Source: Bacillus methanolicus MGA3
Lineage (GTDB): Bacteria > Bacillota > Bacilli > Bacillales > Cytobacillaceae
Direction: 5' to 3'
NCBI RefSeq assembly: GCF_000724485.1
Contig: NZ_CP007739.1
Coordinates: 2,278,843-2,342,842, forward strand
DNA: 64,000 nucleotides
The notes below the pieces were generated by a model that worked only from the letters and a program-made list of their open reading frames with translations, was not told where the DNA came from and searched no databases. Positions within the stretch are counted from its first letter, which is position 1; each line of letters starts with the position of its first letter. Below are positions 9,273-19,234 of this stretch, piece after piece. Made by a program: the position numbers and the translations under genes.

Positions 9273-9303
9273 TAAAACTAAAAAAGCAGCCGAAGCCGCT
9301 TTT
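9273..9303 (-). terminator. Rho-independent terminator of lipM and intron target site
   Basis: AAAAAGCGGC, TTCG loop, GCTGCTTTTTT on the minus strand, starting at the base after the lipM stop. The intron RNA begins within a few bases of the T tract. Confidence 0.85.
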
Positions 9304-10140
9304 TCATCTTCTAAAATTCCAATCATCATTCTCGTACCGATCTTTTGCAATTTTTCGTACATATTCAAGCTCTTCTTGTGTTAGCTCGTATGGTTCTAAC
9401 TCAATGTTAAGCCCCTCGCTAAACCCTTTCCAGAAAGCTTCCTTTGCTTCTTCGAGCGTAATTTTCCGGCTGCTTATATCGTTAATCGCAACGGCTTTGT
9501 CTTTAAACGCTTTTTGCATTCTTTCCTTTACCCGTTCATTTGGATACTTAAATAGACTGAACAACTTATCCTCATCAAGATCAAGCAATATCGAACCATG
9601 TTGAAGAATAACACCTTTTTGTCTTGTCTGCGCACTTCCTGCTACTTTTCTTCCTTCGACCACAAGCTCATACCAGCTTGGTGCGTCAAAGCAAACAGAA
9701 GATCTTGGATTTTTTAATGATTCTTTCTCTTCTGCTGTTTTCGGTACAGCAAAATATGCTTCAAGCCCTAAATAATGAAAACCTTTTAAAATTCCTTCAG
9801 AAATGACCCGATAAGCTTCAGTGACCGTTTTCGGCATTTTCGGATGATCTTCAGAAACGATCACACTGTAGGTTAGCTCATGCTCATGAAGAACTCCTCT
9901 GCCGCCGGTAGGCCTGCGGACAAAGCCAAGATTATGCTTTTTAACCGCATCTAAATCAATCTCTTTTTCAACTTTTTGAAAATAACCGATTGACAATGTT
10001 GGAGGATTCCATCCGTAAAATCTGATCACAGGAGGAATCTTCCCTTCACTGTGCCAATCAAGAAGCGCCTCGTCCAAGGCCATATTAAAAGATGGTGACC
10101 CGTTACCTGTATCAATAAAACGCCATACTTCTTTGCTCAT
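9304..10140 (-). CDS. lipM: Octanoyl-[GcvH]:protein N-octanoyltransferase
   Basis: Transfers octanoyl from acyl-carrier protein to GcvH, the first step of lipoate assembly in Bacillus. 278 residues, biotin/lipoate ligase fold. Seen: [18 protein letters not shown] (about 75-101), the catalytic Cys150 in RSSVCF (same number as in B. subtilis LipM) and the conserved Lys in GRKVAGSAQ (about 163-171). Divergent from yqhL. Its product is needed by the glycine cleavage system encoded 2-6 kb further on. The 3' end is flanked by the group II intron, outside the coding sequence. Confidence 0.95.
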   Translation of the reverse strand: MSKEVWRFIDTGNGSPSFNMALDEALLDWHSEGKIPPVIRFYGWNPPTLSIGYFQKVEKEIDLDAVKKHNLGFVRRPTGGRGVLHEHELTYSVIVSEDHPKMPKTVTEAYRVISEGILKGFHYLGLEAYFAVPKTAEEKESLKNPRSSVCFDAPSWYELVVEGRKVAGSAQTRQKGVILQHGSILLDLDEDKLFSLFKYPNERVKERMQKAFKDKAVAINDISSRKITLEEAKEAFWKGFSEGLNIELEPYELTQEELEYVRKIAKDRYENDDWNFRR

Positions 10141-10327
10141 ATGTAACCCTCTTTAAAACGTATTATTTTAGCTTCCTTTTTAGTCTATCAAAATTCATCC
10201 TTTAAACAAAGCAAGGCCCCCATCCTACTATCAGTACACAAAGATTTTTCGACGATTTTCTTTACTCAATAGAGCCGTGCCTTATATAATTAAGATTGGC
10301 TTAGCATATTGAAAGGAGCAAGAAGGA

Positions 10328-10708
10328 TTGGGTACGCTATATTTTATTTTAATCATCACTGGTGCTTTCATTGTTTATTCAGTTATTACATGGCTTTATC
10401 AGCGCAAAATTGTTAAAACATTAACAGAAGAAGAGTTCCGCCAAGGGTATCGAAAGGCTCAGCTTATTGATGTACGTGAACCGAATGAGTTTGAGGCTGG
10501 ACATATTCTTGGTGCAAGAAATATCCCTCTTTCTCAGCTGAAAATGAGACTAAAGGAAATCCGTCCGGACAAGCCTGTTTATTTATATTGCCAAAACCAA
10601 ATCCGCAGCGGCCGTGCTGCACAAATATTGTATCGTAATGGCTATAAAGATTTATACCATCTTCAAGGCGGATTCAAAAAGTGGACAGGCAAAATTAAAA
10701 CGAAATAA
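10328..10708 (+). CDS. yqhL: Membrane-anchored rhodanese-like domain protein
   Basis: 126 residues: one N-terminal transmembrane helix (about 3-22) then a rhodanese domain with DVREPNEFEAGHI (about 50-62) and active-site loop CQNQIRSGRA, whose Cys93 fits the CX5-type thiol loop. Probably a sulfur-transfer or persulfide-handling protein facing the cytoplasm. Start is TTG, supported by AAAGGAG 9 bases upstream. Position next to lipM is as in B. subtilis. Confidence 0.9.
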   Translation: MGTLYFILIITGAFIVYSVITWLYQRKIVKTLTEEEFRQGYRKAQLIDVREPNEFEAGHILGARNIPLSQLKMRLKEIRPDKPVYLYCQNQIRSGRAAQILYRNGYKDLYHLQGGFKKWTGKIKTK

Positions 10709-10719
10709 TTGAGTTTAAG

Positions 10720-10747
10720 GAAACCGGGCTCTGCCCGGTCTTTTTAA
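10720..10747 (+). terminator. Rho-independent terminator of yqhL
   Basis: ACCGGGC, TCT loop, GCCCGGT, followed by CTTTTT. Confidence 0.9.
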
Positions 10748-10916
10748 TTAAATCCAAGAGGCGGGGTTTAACACAGCCTTCTTAATAAAAGCCAAATTGT
10801 AATAAGGAATCTATAGGTCCTTAAGACTTTCATTCCGAATGGTGGATTAAACCCATATAGTATGCGCTTTTAAAATGTGCTACGATATACTTAATACTAT
10901 TTTGGAGGTGTTAAAG

Positions 10917-11862
10917 ATAATCGTTAAACATCGAGCGGAATCGCTTCTACTTCAAGGTTTGCTCACCGCTCAAAATTGGTGATCATCACCCACTGTTACC
11001 CGTTTTATCAGCAAAATCCACTTCCATTAAAACTGGCATTCATGGTGAAGAAAGAGTGGAAGACGTATTCCACAAACATTCCTTTTCCATAGATCACCGT
11101 ATATTCTTCGATCTATCCCTTTCCACAAGCAGCTATTTTCAAATAGACACCTTGTTTCTAACTCCCTCTTTCACAATTGTTTTTGAAGTGAAAAATATTG
11201 CAGGAAGCTTGAAGTTTATTGAAACCCCTCCACAATTAATCCGTACAAGTGCTGACAGACAGGTAGATGGCTTTGATAGTCCAGTGGCACAAGTAGAACG
11301 AAACGTTGAATTATTAGAGGAATGGATTCATACCCGCGGTATCCATCTTCCCGTATATGGAGTCGTTGTCTTGGCATATCCGAAGCAGATCGTTGAATTA
11401 GCCCCTGTGAAAACAAAAGTTCTATTTCCAAAATTAATTCCTTCATATATTAAAAACCTCTATGATAATCCTAGTAAATTGAAAAAAGATTCGTTCAACT
11501 GGTTATGCACTGAACTCATGAAAGGGCATCGAAATTTTATCCCCCCACTCATTTGTGAAACTTATCATATCCCACGGAGCGACATCCGTACTGGAGTTGA
11601 ATGTAAATTATGTGGCAAGCTTGGAATGAAAAGAGTTTTTAGGAATTGGAGTTGTTCAAATTGTGGAAACAACGATAAATTAGCCCATCAAAAAGCTATT
11701 AAAGAGTGGTTTTTGTTATTTGGAGGCAAAATGACAAACAAAAATTGTCGAGAATTTCTCCAGATTGACGACATGAAGACTGCCACTCGCCTCTTGCAAA
11801 GTATGAATTTACGGAGCGAGGGATCGTTCCGCAATCGCTCCTACTATATGGATTTTAAATAA
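10917..11862 (+). pseudogene. NERD (nuclease-related) domain protein, frameshifted near its N-terminus
   Basis: The main frame (11056-11862, also open upstream to 10921 but without an ATG) carries a NERD domain: YFQIDTLFLTP and FEVKNIAG (nuclease-like Asp and Glu-x-Lys) at its start, and a C-terminal zinc ribbon CKLCG...CSNCG. Upstream, GGAGGTG precedes a short frame from 10917 (IVKHRAESLLLQGLL) that looks like a family N-terminus but hits TGA at 10980; dropping one base near 10979 joins it to DHHPLLPVL and the NERD frame. The apparent start codon is ATA. Either a decaying gene, a sequencing error, or a gene restarting at GTG 11056. It is not part of the B. subtilis order here. Confidence 0.6.
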
Positions 11863-11870
11863 AAATTCAG

Positions 11871-12053
11871 CTGAACGAGAGTAAAAGAACCTTGAAAGGA
11901 TGTAATCCCTGCTGAACTGGAGGAAACTACTGCTGAACGAAACCACTGAACGGGAGTAACGGGAGTAGTCTCCTCCTGAACGGGAGTAAACTCATGCTGA
12001 ACGGGAGTAATCTCCTTCCGAACAAGAGTAAACTCTCCTAAACCAAGAGTTAA
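11871..12053. repeat. Imperfect 21-bp direct repeat array
   Basis: About eight copies of a unit close to CTGAACGGGAGTAAaCTC begin at 11871, 11912, 11933, 11946, 11976, 11997, 12018 and 12038. The best copies are spaced 20-21 bp (11976, 11997, 12018, 12038). Between the NERD gene and the gcvPB terminator. Function unknown. Confidence 0.75.
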
Positions 12054-12072
12054 AGCTGCAGCGCAGCACTCA

Positions 12073-12110
12073 AAAAATTTGGCATGGCGCCAAGCACCAT
12101 GCCAAATTTG
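12073..12110 (-). terminator. Rho-independent terminator of the gcv operon
   Basis: AAATTTGGCATGG and CCATGCCAAATTT arms with a CGCC-containing loop, followed on the minus strand by TTTTTTG. Directly behind gcvPB. Confidence 0.85.
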
Positions 12111-12114
12111 TACG

Positions 12115-13578
12115 TTATGATTGTTTTACATATCGAAGAACTGGTTTGCGGGCAGCCAACGCTTCATCTAACCTGCTGACAACCGTTGTATGAGGTGCTT
12201 CTTGTACAATTTCCGGATTTTCTTCAGCTTCTTTTGCAATTTGAATCATCGCATCAATAAATGCATCAAGCGTTTCTTTTGATTCGGTTTCAGTCGGTTC
12301 AATCATGATACACTCTTCCACGTTTAACGGGAAGTAAATGGTCGGCGGATGATAGCCGAAATCAAGCAAGCGTTTCGCAATGTCAAGCGTACGCACTCCA
12401 AGTTTCTTTTGGCGCTTCCCGCTTAATACGAATTCATGCTTACAATGTCTATTATATGGCAAATCATAATATTCCGCGAGTCTTCTCATCATATAGTTTG
12501 CGTTTAACACAGCATATTCACTGACTGCTTTTAAGCCATCCGGCCCCATTGAACGGATATACGTGTAAGCACGGACATTGATTCCGAAATTCCCATAAAA
12601 CGGCTTGACGCGACCGATCGATTGCGGACGGTCATAATCAAGGACATATTCCTCGCCGCGTTTCGTTACAACTGGTTTTGGAAGAAAAGGAATTAAATCT
12701 GCTTTTACCCCTACCGGACCTGAACCAGGACCGCCTCCTCCGTGTGGGCCTGTAAAGGTTTTATGAAGGTTTAAATGAACAACGTCAAATCCCATGTCTC
12801 CTGGGCGGGCTTTTGATAAAACAGCATTCAAGTTCGCACCGTCATAATACAATTTTCCGCCGGCGTCATGGACAATTTCCGCCATTTCTAAAATATTCTC
12901 TTCAAATAAACCGAGTGTGTTTGGATTTGTCAGCATGAGAGCGGCAGTATCTTCGCCGACTACGCGTCTTAAATCTTCCAAATCGACAAGTCCGTTTTCA
13001 TTCGATTTAACGGTTATGGTTTCAAATCCTGCAACAGAGGCAGAAGCGGGATTCGTTCCATGAGCTGAGTCAGGGACAATGACTTTCGTCCGCTTTGTAT
13101 CCCCGTTTGCTTCATGGTATGCACGGATCATCATCAGCCCTGTCCATTCCCCATGAGCGCCTGCGGCCGGCTGAAGCGTCACTTCATCCATGCCGGTAAT
13201 CTCCTTTAAATGCTGCTGGAGATCATACATTAATTCTAGCGCACCCTGGACGGAACTTTCGTCCTGAAGCGGGTGAATGTGTGCAAAACCATGAAAGCGG
13301 GCAACGTTTTCATTGATTTTCGGATTGTATTTCATTGTACAAGATCCAAGCGGATAAAAACCTGAATCCACCCCGTGATTGCGCTTTGATAAAGCTGTAT
13401 AATGGCGCATAATATCAAGCTCAGAAACTTCCGGCAGATCAGGCTCTTCTTTTCGCAAATACTCGTCCGGCAGAAGATCGTTTACATCGATTTCCGGAAC
13501 ATCCATTTCCGGAAGACTGTATCCAATGCGCCCTGGTGTGCTCATTTCAAAAATCAGCGGTTGATCTTGTTTATGCAT
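12115..13578 (-). CDS. gcvPB: Glycine dehydrogenase (decarboxylating) subunit 2
   Basis: C-terminal half of the split P-protein of the glycine cleavage system; with GcvPA it decarboxylates glycine using PLP and passes the aminomethyl group to lipoyl-GcvH. 487 residues. Seen: the PLP-binding Lys in [16 protein letters not shown] (about 270-285) and [15 protein letters not shown] near 134-148. Overlaps gcvPA by 8 bp, so translation is coupled. Last gene of the gcvT-gcvPA-gcvPB operon. GcvH itself is not in the window. Confidence 0.97.
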   Translation of the reverse strand: MHKQDQPLIFEMSTPGRIGYSLPEMDVPEIDVNDLLPDEYLRKEEPDLPEVSELDIMRHYTALSKRNHGVDSGFYPLGSCTMKYNPKINENVARFHGFAHIHPLQDESSVQGALELMYDLQQHLKEITGMDEVTLQPAAGAHGEWTGLMMIRAYHEANGDTKRTKVIVPDSAHGTNPASASVAGFETITVKSNENGLVDLEDLRRVVGEDTAALMLTNPNTLGLFEENILEMAEIVHDAGGKLYYDGANLNAVLSKARPGDMGFDVVHLNLHKTFTGPHGGGGPGSGPVGVKADLIPFLPKPVVTKRGEEYVLDYDRPQSIGRVKPFYGNFGINVRAYTYIRSMGPDGLKAVSEYAVLNANYMMRRLAEYYDLPYNRHCKHEFVLSGKRQKKLGVRTLDIAKRLLDFGYHPPTIYFPLNVEECIMIEPTETESKETLDAFIDAMIQIAKEAEENPEIVQEAPHTTVVSRLDEALAARKPVLRYVKQS

Positions 13579-14917
13579 GGAAATCCCCCAATTCTTTCAC
13601 GAAAGTATCAATCTCTTCTTTTGTTCTTAATTCCGTTACGGCGACTAACATATGATTTTCCAATTCTGAAAAATCATGCCCGAGATCATATCCGCCAATG
13701 ATTCCCTTTTGTAAAAGAGCCTTGTTTACATCTTTCACCGACTTATTCAGCTTCACAATAAATTCATTAAAAGCAGGGCCATCAAAGACAAGCTCAAAAC
13801 CATTTTTTATGAATGCTTTTTTCGCATAATGAGCCTTTTGAATATTGGCAACAGCCATCTCTTTCACACCTTTTTTTCCTAAAGCCGTCATGGCAACAGA
13901 GGCCGCAAGTGCATTTAGTGCCTGGTTGGAACAAATATTGGAAGTTGCTTTGTCGCGGCGGATGTGTTGTTCGCGTGCTTGTAGAGTCAGAACAAAACCT
14001 CGGCGCCCTTCCTCATCCACTGTTTGGCCAACAAGCCGGCCAGGCAATTTTCGCATCAGTTTGCTCGTAACAGCAAAGTAACCGCAATGAGGACCGCCAA
14101 AAGCTGTCGGTATTCCAAATGGCTGAGCATCACCGACAACGATATCGGCTCCGAAGTTCCCTGGCGGCCTTAACACACCAAGTGCAAGCGGATTACTTGA
14201 AACAACAAACATCGCTTTTTGGCCATGAGCTATTTCCTCAATCTCTTTTAAAGGTTCTATGCGGCCGAAGAAATTTGGATACTGTACAATGACAGCCGCC
14301 ACCTCATCTGTCACCATATTTTTCAGTTGCTCAATATCTGTGATCCCGTCTTTATAGGGAACTTCGACTACCTCAATATATTGTCCTTTCGCATATGTCT
14401 TTACGACTTCTTTTGCTTCTGGATGAACTGCTGAGGAAATAACTACTTTCTTTCTCCTTGTTTGTCCTGCGCTTAACATGGCGGCTTCCGCCAGAGCTGT
14501 TGCGCCGTCATACATGGAGGAATTGGCTACTTCCATTCCAGTTAATTCGCAGATCATTGTTTGGAATTCAAAAATAGCTTGAAGTTCACCTTGAGAAATT
14601 TCAGGCTGATACGGTGTATACGCTGTATAAAATTCTGAACGAGAAATAACATGGTCTACAATGACCGGAATGTAATGATCATAAACACCTGCTCCGAGAA
14701 AAGAGGTATTTTTCTTTAAATCTGCATTTTTTTCAGCCAAAAAAGCTAATTCTTTCATTAAAGATGATTCAGACTTTGCTGGTTTTATGTTATATTCGCC
14801 CTTAAAACGGACGCGTTCTGGAATATCGCTGAACAGGTCATCAATAGAGGATACGCCGATTGTTTCCAACATTGCCTTTTTGTCCTGTTCTGTCATCGGT
14901 AAATAGCGATGCTTCAT
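13571..14917 (-). CDS. gcvPA: Glycine dehydrogenase (decarboxylating) subunit 1
   Basis: N-terminal half of the two-subunit P-protein, the form found in Firmicutes. 448 residues with the expected N-terminus [17 protein letters not shown] and conserved [27 protein letters not shown] and [21 protein letters not shown]. It lacks the PLP Lys, which is on GcvPB. Starts 3 bp after gcvT. Confidence 0.97.
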   Translation of the reverse strand: MKHRYLPMTEQDKKAMLETIGVSSIDDLFSDIPERVRFKGEYNIKPAKSESSLMKELAFLAEKNADLKKNTSFLGAGVYDHYIPVIVDHVISRSEFYTAYTPYQPEISQGELQAIFEFQTMICELTGMEVANSSMYDGATALAEAAMLSAGQTRRKKVVISSAVHPEAKEVVKTYAKGQYIEVVEVPYKDGITDIEQLKNMVTDEVAAVIVQYPNFFGRIEPLKEIEEIAHGQKAMFVVSSNPLALGVLRPPGNFGADIVVGDAQPFGIPTAFGGPHCGYFAVTSKLMRKLPGRLVGQTVDEEGRRGFVLTLQAREQHIRRDKATSNICSNQALNALAASVAMTALGKKGVKEMAVANIQKAHYAKKAFIKNGFELVFDGPAFNEFIVKLNKSVKDVNKALLQKGIIGGYDLGHDFSELENHMLVAVTELRTKEEIDTFVKELGDFHA

Positions 14918-14920
14918 CGT

Positions 14921-16042
14921 TTACTTTCCTCCCTGTGACTTCTTTTCTCTTTTATAAAAAGGTGTTGACACAATAACTGCTTTTAGACGCTTGCTACGGA
15001 TTTCAATGTCGACTTCATTGCCAAGTTCTGCTTCCTCCGCTTTTACTAAGGCAAGCCCGATATTTTTCTTCAATGTTGGAGATTGTGTTCCGCTAGTAAC
15101 TTCTCCGATTTTTTCGTCACCTTTATATACTTGATAACCGTGGCGCGGAATCCCTCTGTCGATCATTTCTACGCCGACAAGCTTTCTCGGGACCCCGTTT
15201 TCTTTTTGTTGTTTTAATGCATCTTTGCCAATAAAATCAGCATCTTTATTAAGCTTTACGGCAAATCCGATTCCCGCTTCAAGCGGGCTGATCTCTGGAG
15301 AAAGTTCCTGGCCGTAAAGCGCAAGGCATGCTTCAAAGCGCAACGTATCGCGTGCTCCTAATCCGCATGGCAATATGCAGAATTCCTTTCCTGCCTCAAG
15401 GATCTCCTTCCAAAGAACTGGTGCATCATTTGCATCACAATAAATTTCAAATCCGTCTTCACCGGTATATCCCGTTCTTGAGACAAGCGCTTTTTTCCCA
15501 TTAATGTTCACATCCTGCTGGAATTTAAAAAAGCCAATATTGTTTAGATTTGTTTCTGGTGTTAGTTTTTGAAGAACTTCTTCTGCTAGCGGACCTTGCA
15601 GTGCCAATTGAGCTGTTTGTTCAGACAAATCATTAATTTCAACATTTTCATCTAAATGATCTTTGAGCCAATTGAAATCCTTATCGATATTTGCAGCATT
15701 TACAACAAGCAGATAGTGGTCTTCTTCCAGCTTATAAACGAGAAGATCGTCAACAGTGCCCCCGTTTTCATAGCACATCGCCGAATATTGGGCACCTCCC
15801 GTTTTTAATTTTGAGACATCATTAGTTAACATTTTTTGTAAATACTCTAGACTACCTGTTCCTTTTACTTCAATTTCTCCCATGTGAGAAACATCAAATA
15901 ATCCTGCCTTTGTCCGGACAGCCTCATGTTCCTCTTTGATGCTTGAGAATTGGACAGGCAATTCCCAGCCTCCAAAATCGATAGTCTTTGCACCATATTC
16001 CTTATACGTATCAAATAACGGTGTGCGCTTAAGTTCAGACAT
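14921..16042 (-). CDS. gcvT: Aminomethyltransferase (glycine cleavage T protein)
   Basis: Transfers the methylene unit from aminomethyl-lipoyl-GcvH to tetrahydrofolate, releasing ammonia. 373 residues; [12 protein letters not shown] (about 49-60), [14 protein letters not shown] (about 188-201) and [14 protein letters not shown] (about 228-241), which contain folate-contacting residues, are intact. First gene of the operon, controlled by the glycine riboswitch in its leader. Confidence 0.97.
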   Translation of the reverse strand: MSELKRTPLFDTYKEYGAKTIDFGGWELPVQFSSIKEEHEAVRTKAGLFDVSHMGEIEVKGTGSLEYLQKMLTNDVSKLKTGGAQYSAMCYENGGTVDDLLVYKLEEDHYLLVVNAANIDKDFNWLKDHLDENVEINDLSEQTAQLALQGPLAEEVLQKLTPETNLNNIGFFKFQQDVNINGKKALVSRTGYTGEDGFEIYCDANDAPVLWKEILEAGKEFCILPCGLGARDTLRFEACLALYGQELSPEISPLEAGIGFAVKLNKDADFIGKDALKQQKENGVPRKLVGVEMIDRGIPRHGYQVYKGDEKIGEVTSGTQSPTLKKNIGLALVKAEEAELGNEVDIEIRSKRLKAVIVSTPFYKREKKSQGGK

Positions 16043-16120
16043 CTTGATCCCCCTAATCCTCCATCTGAAATGTTAGTTTACCCAGAATTCAATTCAATAA
16101 AAAACGAGCGCCATGGACAA

Positions 16121-16170
16121 ACAAAAAAGGACAGAAAACCCCCTCAATAAATGAGAAGGTCTCTGTCCTT
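16121..16170 (-). terminator. Expression-platform terminator of the glycine riboswitch
   Basis: On the minus strand AAGGACAGAG pairs with TCTGTCC, followed by TTTTTTG. It lies between the second aptamer and gcvT; the 5' arm overlaps the aptamer 3' end, so ligand binding should decide whether it forms. Confidence 0.8.
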
Positions 16171-16326
16171 GCACCTGAAAGTTTACCATTGCGGCTTTCC
16201 TCTTTGGTGGCTCCAATATTGGTGGAGCACTCTCCAGAGCAGCGTCAAACAAGAGTTCTTTTGCCTGAGAGATTCACAAATCAGCTTTGTTTGCTCCTTC
16301 GGCGCTACAAATGTAGTCTCTCCCCT
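16160..16326 (-). promoter_or_regulatory. Tandem glycine riboswitch (gcvT leader)
   Basis: Two consecutive aptamers are readable: GGGGAGAGACT, GCGCCGAAGGAGCAA and CTCTCAGGCAAAAGAAC for the first; CTCTGGAGAGTG, CCACCAAAGAGGAAAGCC and AACTTTCAGGTGCAAGGAC for the second. This is the known glycine-activated ON switch for gcvT operons. A TATAAA-like -10 lies just 5' (about 16345-16350). Confidence 0.92.
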
Positions 16327-16512
16327 TGTCATCATTCGCATTTATAAAATTTCCCATTATGGTCATACTAAACTTTACGAATAGGTTTTAGATTACACCT
16401 TTTAAAAAGAATTTTTAATATGATAAATTTCTAAACTTTCAAAGCTAATCTTATCCTACCATTAAAGAGCTTGGTTGGGCAATAACATTTTCTAGTAAAG
16501 GAGCAATTTGAC

Positions 16513-18210
16513 ATGACGGTGCAGATTGAGTTCGATTCTTCCTGGCAGGATGAATTTTTACAACGGATTACTAATGATGGCCCCTGGGGAAACTGGGAGT
16601 TATTTAAACTAGCCGTTGAAGTGGAAAAACATACGGTCATCCCTGAATTCGAAGGTCTGCAGGCTCCGAAGCACCTGCCAAATTTGACTCCATTGCCCCA
16701 TCAGCTTGAAGCCGCTAGACAAGTTGTTGAAAACATGCACGGCAAAGCCATTTTGGCTGATGAAGTAGGTCTGGGAAAAACAATTGAAGCGGGCCTGATA
16801 CTAAAGGAATATATGATTCGGGGTCTCGTAAAAAAAGTGCTTATTCTTGTTCCGGCTTCACTTGTTACCCAATGGGCGAGTGAATTGAATACAAAATTCT
16901 TTATCCCGGCCATCACTCAGCGAAAAAGCTATGTATGGGACCAGTGCGATGTTGTTGTATCTTCGATCGATACAGCCAAAAGAAGCCCTCATAGAGAAAT
17001 AATTTACGAACAGGATTATGATTTGATTATTATCGACGAAGCTCACAAGCTCAAAAATAATAAAACAAAAAACTACGAGTTTGTTCAAAACTTAAAAAAG
17101 AAATTCTGCCTACTATTAACAGCTACACCCATTCAAAACCGGATAGAAGAAATCTTTCATTTAGTTTCTTTATTAAAACCAGGGCATTTAGGCAATGAAT
17201 CTGCTTTCTTTGAAAAGTACAAAAGGGACTCACGGTCGTTTAATGATGACGAACGCCTTCGTGAGCTTGTTAATAAGGTCATGATACGAAACAGGAGGAC
17301 CGACACCGGGATTGAGTGGACAAAACGGCATGTTGAAACGATACCGATCGAGCTTACAAAAGAAGAACGGGAGCTTTATGATGCAGTAACGGACTTGCGG
17401 AGTGAAGGCAACTGGGTCAACTCAAGCCAATTTTCAGTTATGACACTGCAGCGGGAAGCATGCAGCAGCAGGGAAGCTGTTTTTTATACGTTAAAAAATA
17501 TGCTTGAAAAGCAAGAATCGCCTTCAAAAGCATTTCAAGAGCAAATACAATACCTAGTCTCAAAAGTGGAAGCTGTAAAAACGAATTCGAAAGCAAAAAA
17601 AGCTCTTGAACTTATTCAAAAAATAAATGACAAAGTCATCATTTTCACAGAGTACAGAGCAACCCAAATGTATTTGCAATGGTTTTTAAAACAACACGGC
17701 ATCACCTCTGTCCCTTTTAGGGGAGGCTTTAAACGCGGCAAAAAAGACTGGATGAGAGAATTATTTCAAAATCAAGCTCAAGTGTTAATAGCGACGGAAG
17801 CTGGCGGCGAAGGAATTAACCTTCAATTTTGCAATCACATCATTAACTTTGACCTTCCGTGGAATCCGATGCGATTAGAGCAGCGAATTGGGCGGATTCA
17901 CAGACTTGGCCAGGAAAAAGATGTGATCATCTACAATTTTGCTACAAAAGATACTGTTGAAGAACATATATTAAAACTGCTATATGAAAAAATTTATTTG
18001 TTTGAAAAAGTGATTGGTGAGCTCGATGATATATTGACAAAGCTTGAGTTTGGAAATATCGAAGATCATTTAGTTGAAATATTCGGACGATCAGCTTCTG
18101 AAGGGGAAATGAGAATAAAAATGGAAAACCTTTCTTCAATGATTCAATTTGCAGAAGAAATAAAAGAGGGTGAGCTTCGTGCAGCAACAGGAAATTCATC
18201 AATTTCTTGA
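16513..18210 (+). CDS. yqhH: SNF2-family DEAD/DEAH-type ATPase (YqhH)
   Basis: Superfamily 2 helicase-like ATPase of the SNF2/RapA type. 565 residues. Walker A ADEVGLGKTIEAGL (about 78-91), DEAH box IIIDEAHKLKN (about 173-183), LLTATPIQN (about 198-206), C-terminal motif V ATEAGGEGINLQF and motif VI QRIGRIHRLGQ (about 457-467). ATG start with AAAGGAG upstream. It overlaps yqhG and probably acts with it; cellular role unknown. Divergent from the gcv operon, as in B. subtilis. Confidence 0.93.
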   Translation: MTVQIEFDSSWQDEFLQRITNDGPWGNWELFKLAVEVEKHTVIPEFEGLQAPKHLPNLTPLPHQLEAARQVVENMHGKAILADEVGLGKTIEAGLILKEYMIRGLVKKVLILVPASLVTQWASELNTKFFIPAITQRKSYVWDQCDVVVSSIDTAKRSPHREIIYEQDYDLIIIDEAHKLKNNKTKNYEFVQNLKKKFCLLLTATPIQNRIEEIFHLVSLLKPGHLGNESAFFEKYKRDSRSFNDDERLRELVNKVMIRNRRTDTGIEWTKRHVETIPIELTKEERELYDAVTDLRSEGNWVNSSQFSVMTLQREACSSREAVFYTLKNMLEKQESPSKAFQEQIQYLVSKVEAVKTNSKAKKALELIQKINDKVIIFTEYRATQMYLQWFLKQHGITSVPFRGGFKRGKKDWMRELFQNQAQVLIATEAGGEGINLQFCNHIINFDLPWNPMRLEQRIGRIHRLGQEKDVIIYNFATKDTVEEHILKLLYEKIYLFEKVIGELDDILTKLEFGNIEDHLVEIFGRSASEGEMRIKMENLSSMIQFAEEIKEGELRAATGNSSIS

Positions 18211-18970
18211 AAGATATTTTCATGCCAATGGGTGCGAAATTATAGAAAATAGTCCCGGACACATAACCGTTCAATTAACAATTGAACTTGATAAAGAACT
18301 AATGAACAGACCTTTTTACTGGCATTACCTTGAAAAAACCGGTGGGGTTCCAAACCCAATGAAGCTAACGATGATAACAAATTCAGCTGCTGCACCTGAA
18401 CAAATAAAAGGAGAAAACATCTATTTCGGCTCACCCCGCCTTCATCAAATTTTCAAGTCAACGAAAAATCTTGCCGGTTATATACGGCTTTACGAAAACC
18501 GAAGCTTGAAACAACAGCAGCAAACACCGCTATTACCCTGGCTAGGTATAAATGTAAAAATTTCATATCAGTGCGACCGGAAACGAGATATCTTCAAATC
18601 AATTGGTTTGCAGTTAATCAACGGACAAATGGTTGAAAATTTTCATGACAGACTGCTAAAAATCCCATTAACACCAAAAATACCTGATTATTCATTTACT
18701 CTTTCCCCGCTCGTCATGCCAAAAAGTGGAATAATGAGAATTGAAAACTATATAAGAAATTATCTTGGACAGGAAGACCATACATGGGCAGACGAAGCTA
18801 TAAAGCGCTGGCAAAAAGATTTGGAATTATTGGATCATTTTTATGAGGGAGAAGAGGAAAGAGAAAGTTATGAAATTGAAAAAAAAGCACTTCAAGAACA
18901 ATATGAACCGAAGATAAAGATATCGATTATTAACGGCGGTTTATTTTATCTTACAGAAAAATCCATTTAA
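18179..18970 (+). CDS. yqhG: YqhG family protein
   Basis: 263 residues, soluble, no recognised catalytic motif; the YqhG family is always described next to yqhH. It starts within the 3' end of yqhH (32 bp overlap), implying translational coupling. The GTG at 18179 with GAGGGTGA 5 bases upstream is preferred over a GTG at 18170 that sits in that ribosome site. The C-terminal third is rich in Glu/Lys. Function unknown. Confidence 0.87.
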   Translation: MQQQEIHQFLERYFHANGCEIIENSPGHITVQLTIELDKELMNRPFYWHYLEKTGGVPNPMKLTMITNSAAAPEQIKGENIYFGSPRLHQIFKSTKNLAGYIRLYENRSLKQQQQTPLLPWLGINVKISYQCDRKRDIFKSIGLQLINGQMVENFHDRLLKIPLTPKIPDYSFTLSPLVMPKSGIMRIENYIRNYLGQEDHTWADEAIKRWQKDLELLDHFYEGEEERESYEIEKKALQEQYEPKIKISIINGGLFYLTEKSI

Positions 18971-18975
18971 ACTCC

Positions 18976-19026
18976 AAAAAAGTAACAAGGAAGCAGGCTT
19001 TATGCCGCTTCTTTGTTACTTTTTTC
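18976..19026 (+). terminator. Rho-independent terminator of yqhH-yqhG
   Basis: AAGTAACAAGGAAGC and GCTTCTTTGTTACTT arms, then TTTTT. It overlaps the end of yqzE on the other strand and could work both ways. Confidence 0.88.
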
Positions 19027-19192
19027 TAATTCTTGCCAAAAAGACGTATGGCAAAATACCAAACCAGCGAAATAAAAATGTCCCTTTCTTTTCTTTTTTT
19101 TCCGCACGGATTCGTTTCCGATCATCTTTTGGCTGGTCAATATATTTGATTACGGTTTGCGTAATATATTTCACATAATCATTCGTTTTCAT
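19016..19192 (-). CDS. yqzE: YqzE family small protein
   Basis: 58 residues; N-terminal helix MKTNDYVKYITQ, a Lys/Arg/Glu-rich middle and a hydrophobic C-terminal end (RWFGILPYVFLARI). The family sits at the end of the comG operon in B. subtilis. ATG 19192 is chosen for the conserved MKxNDYVKY start and AGGTG upstream. Its role is unknown. Confidence 0.82.
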   Translation of the reverse strand: MKTNDYVKYITQTVIKYIDQPKDDRKRIRAEKKEKKGTFLFRWFGILPYVFLARIRKK

Positions 19193-19234
19193 CGACACAC
19201 CTGCTTTCATTCTATCGTTTACAAGTATGTCCAA

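Noticed and set aside
11937..12040. The repeat array read as a heptapeptide-repeat protein (LNGSKLM-like units)
   Set aside because: The frame is open over several units but has no start codon or ribosome site, and spacing is not always a multiple of three.
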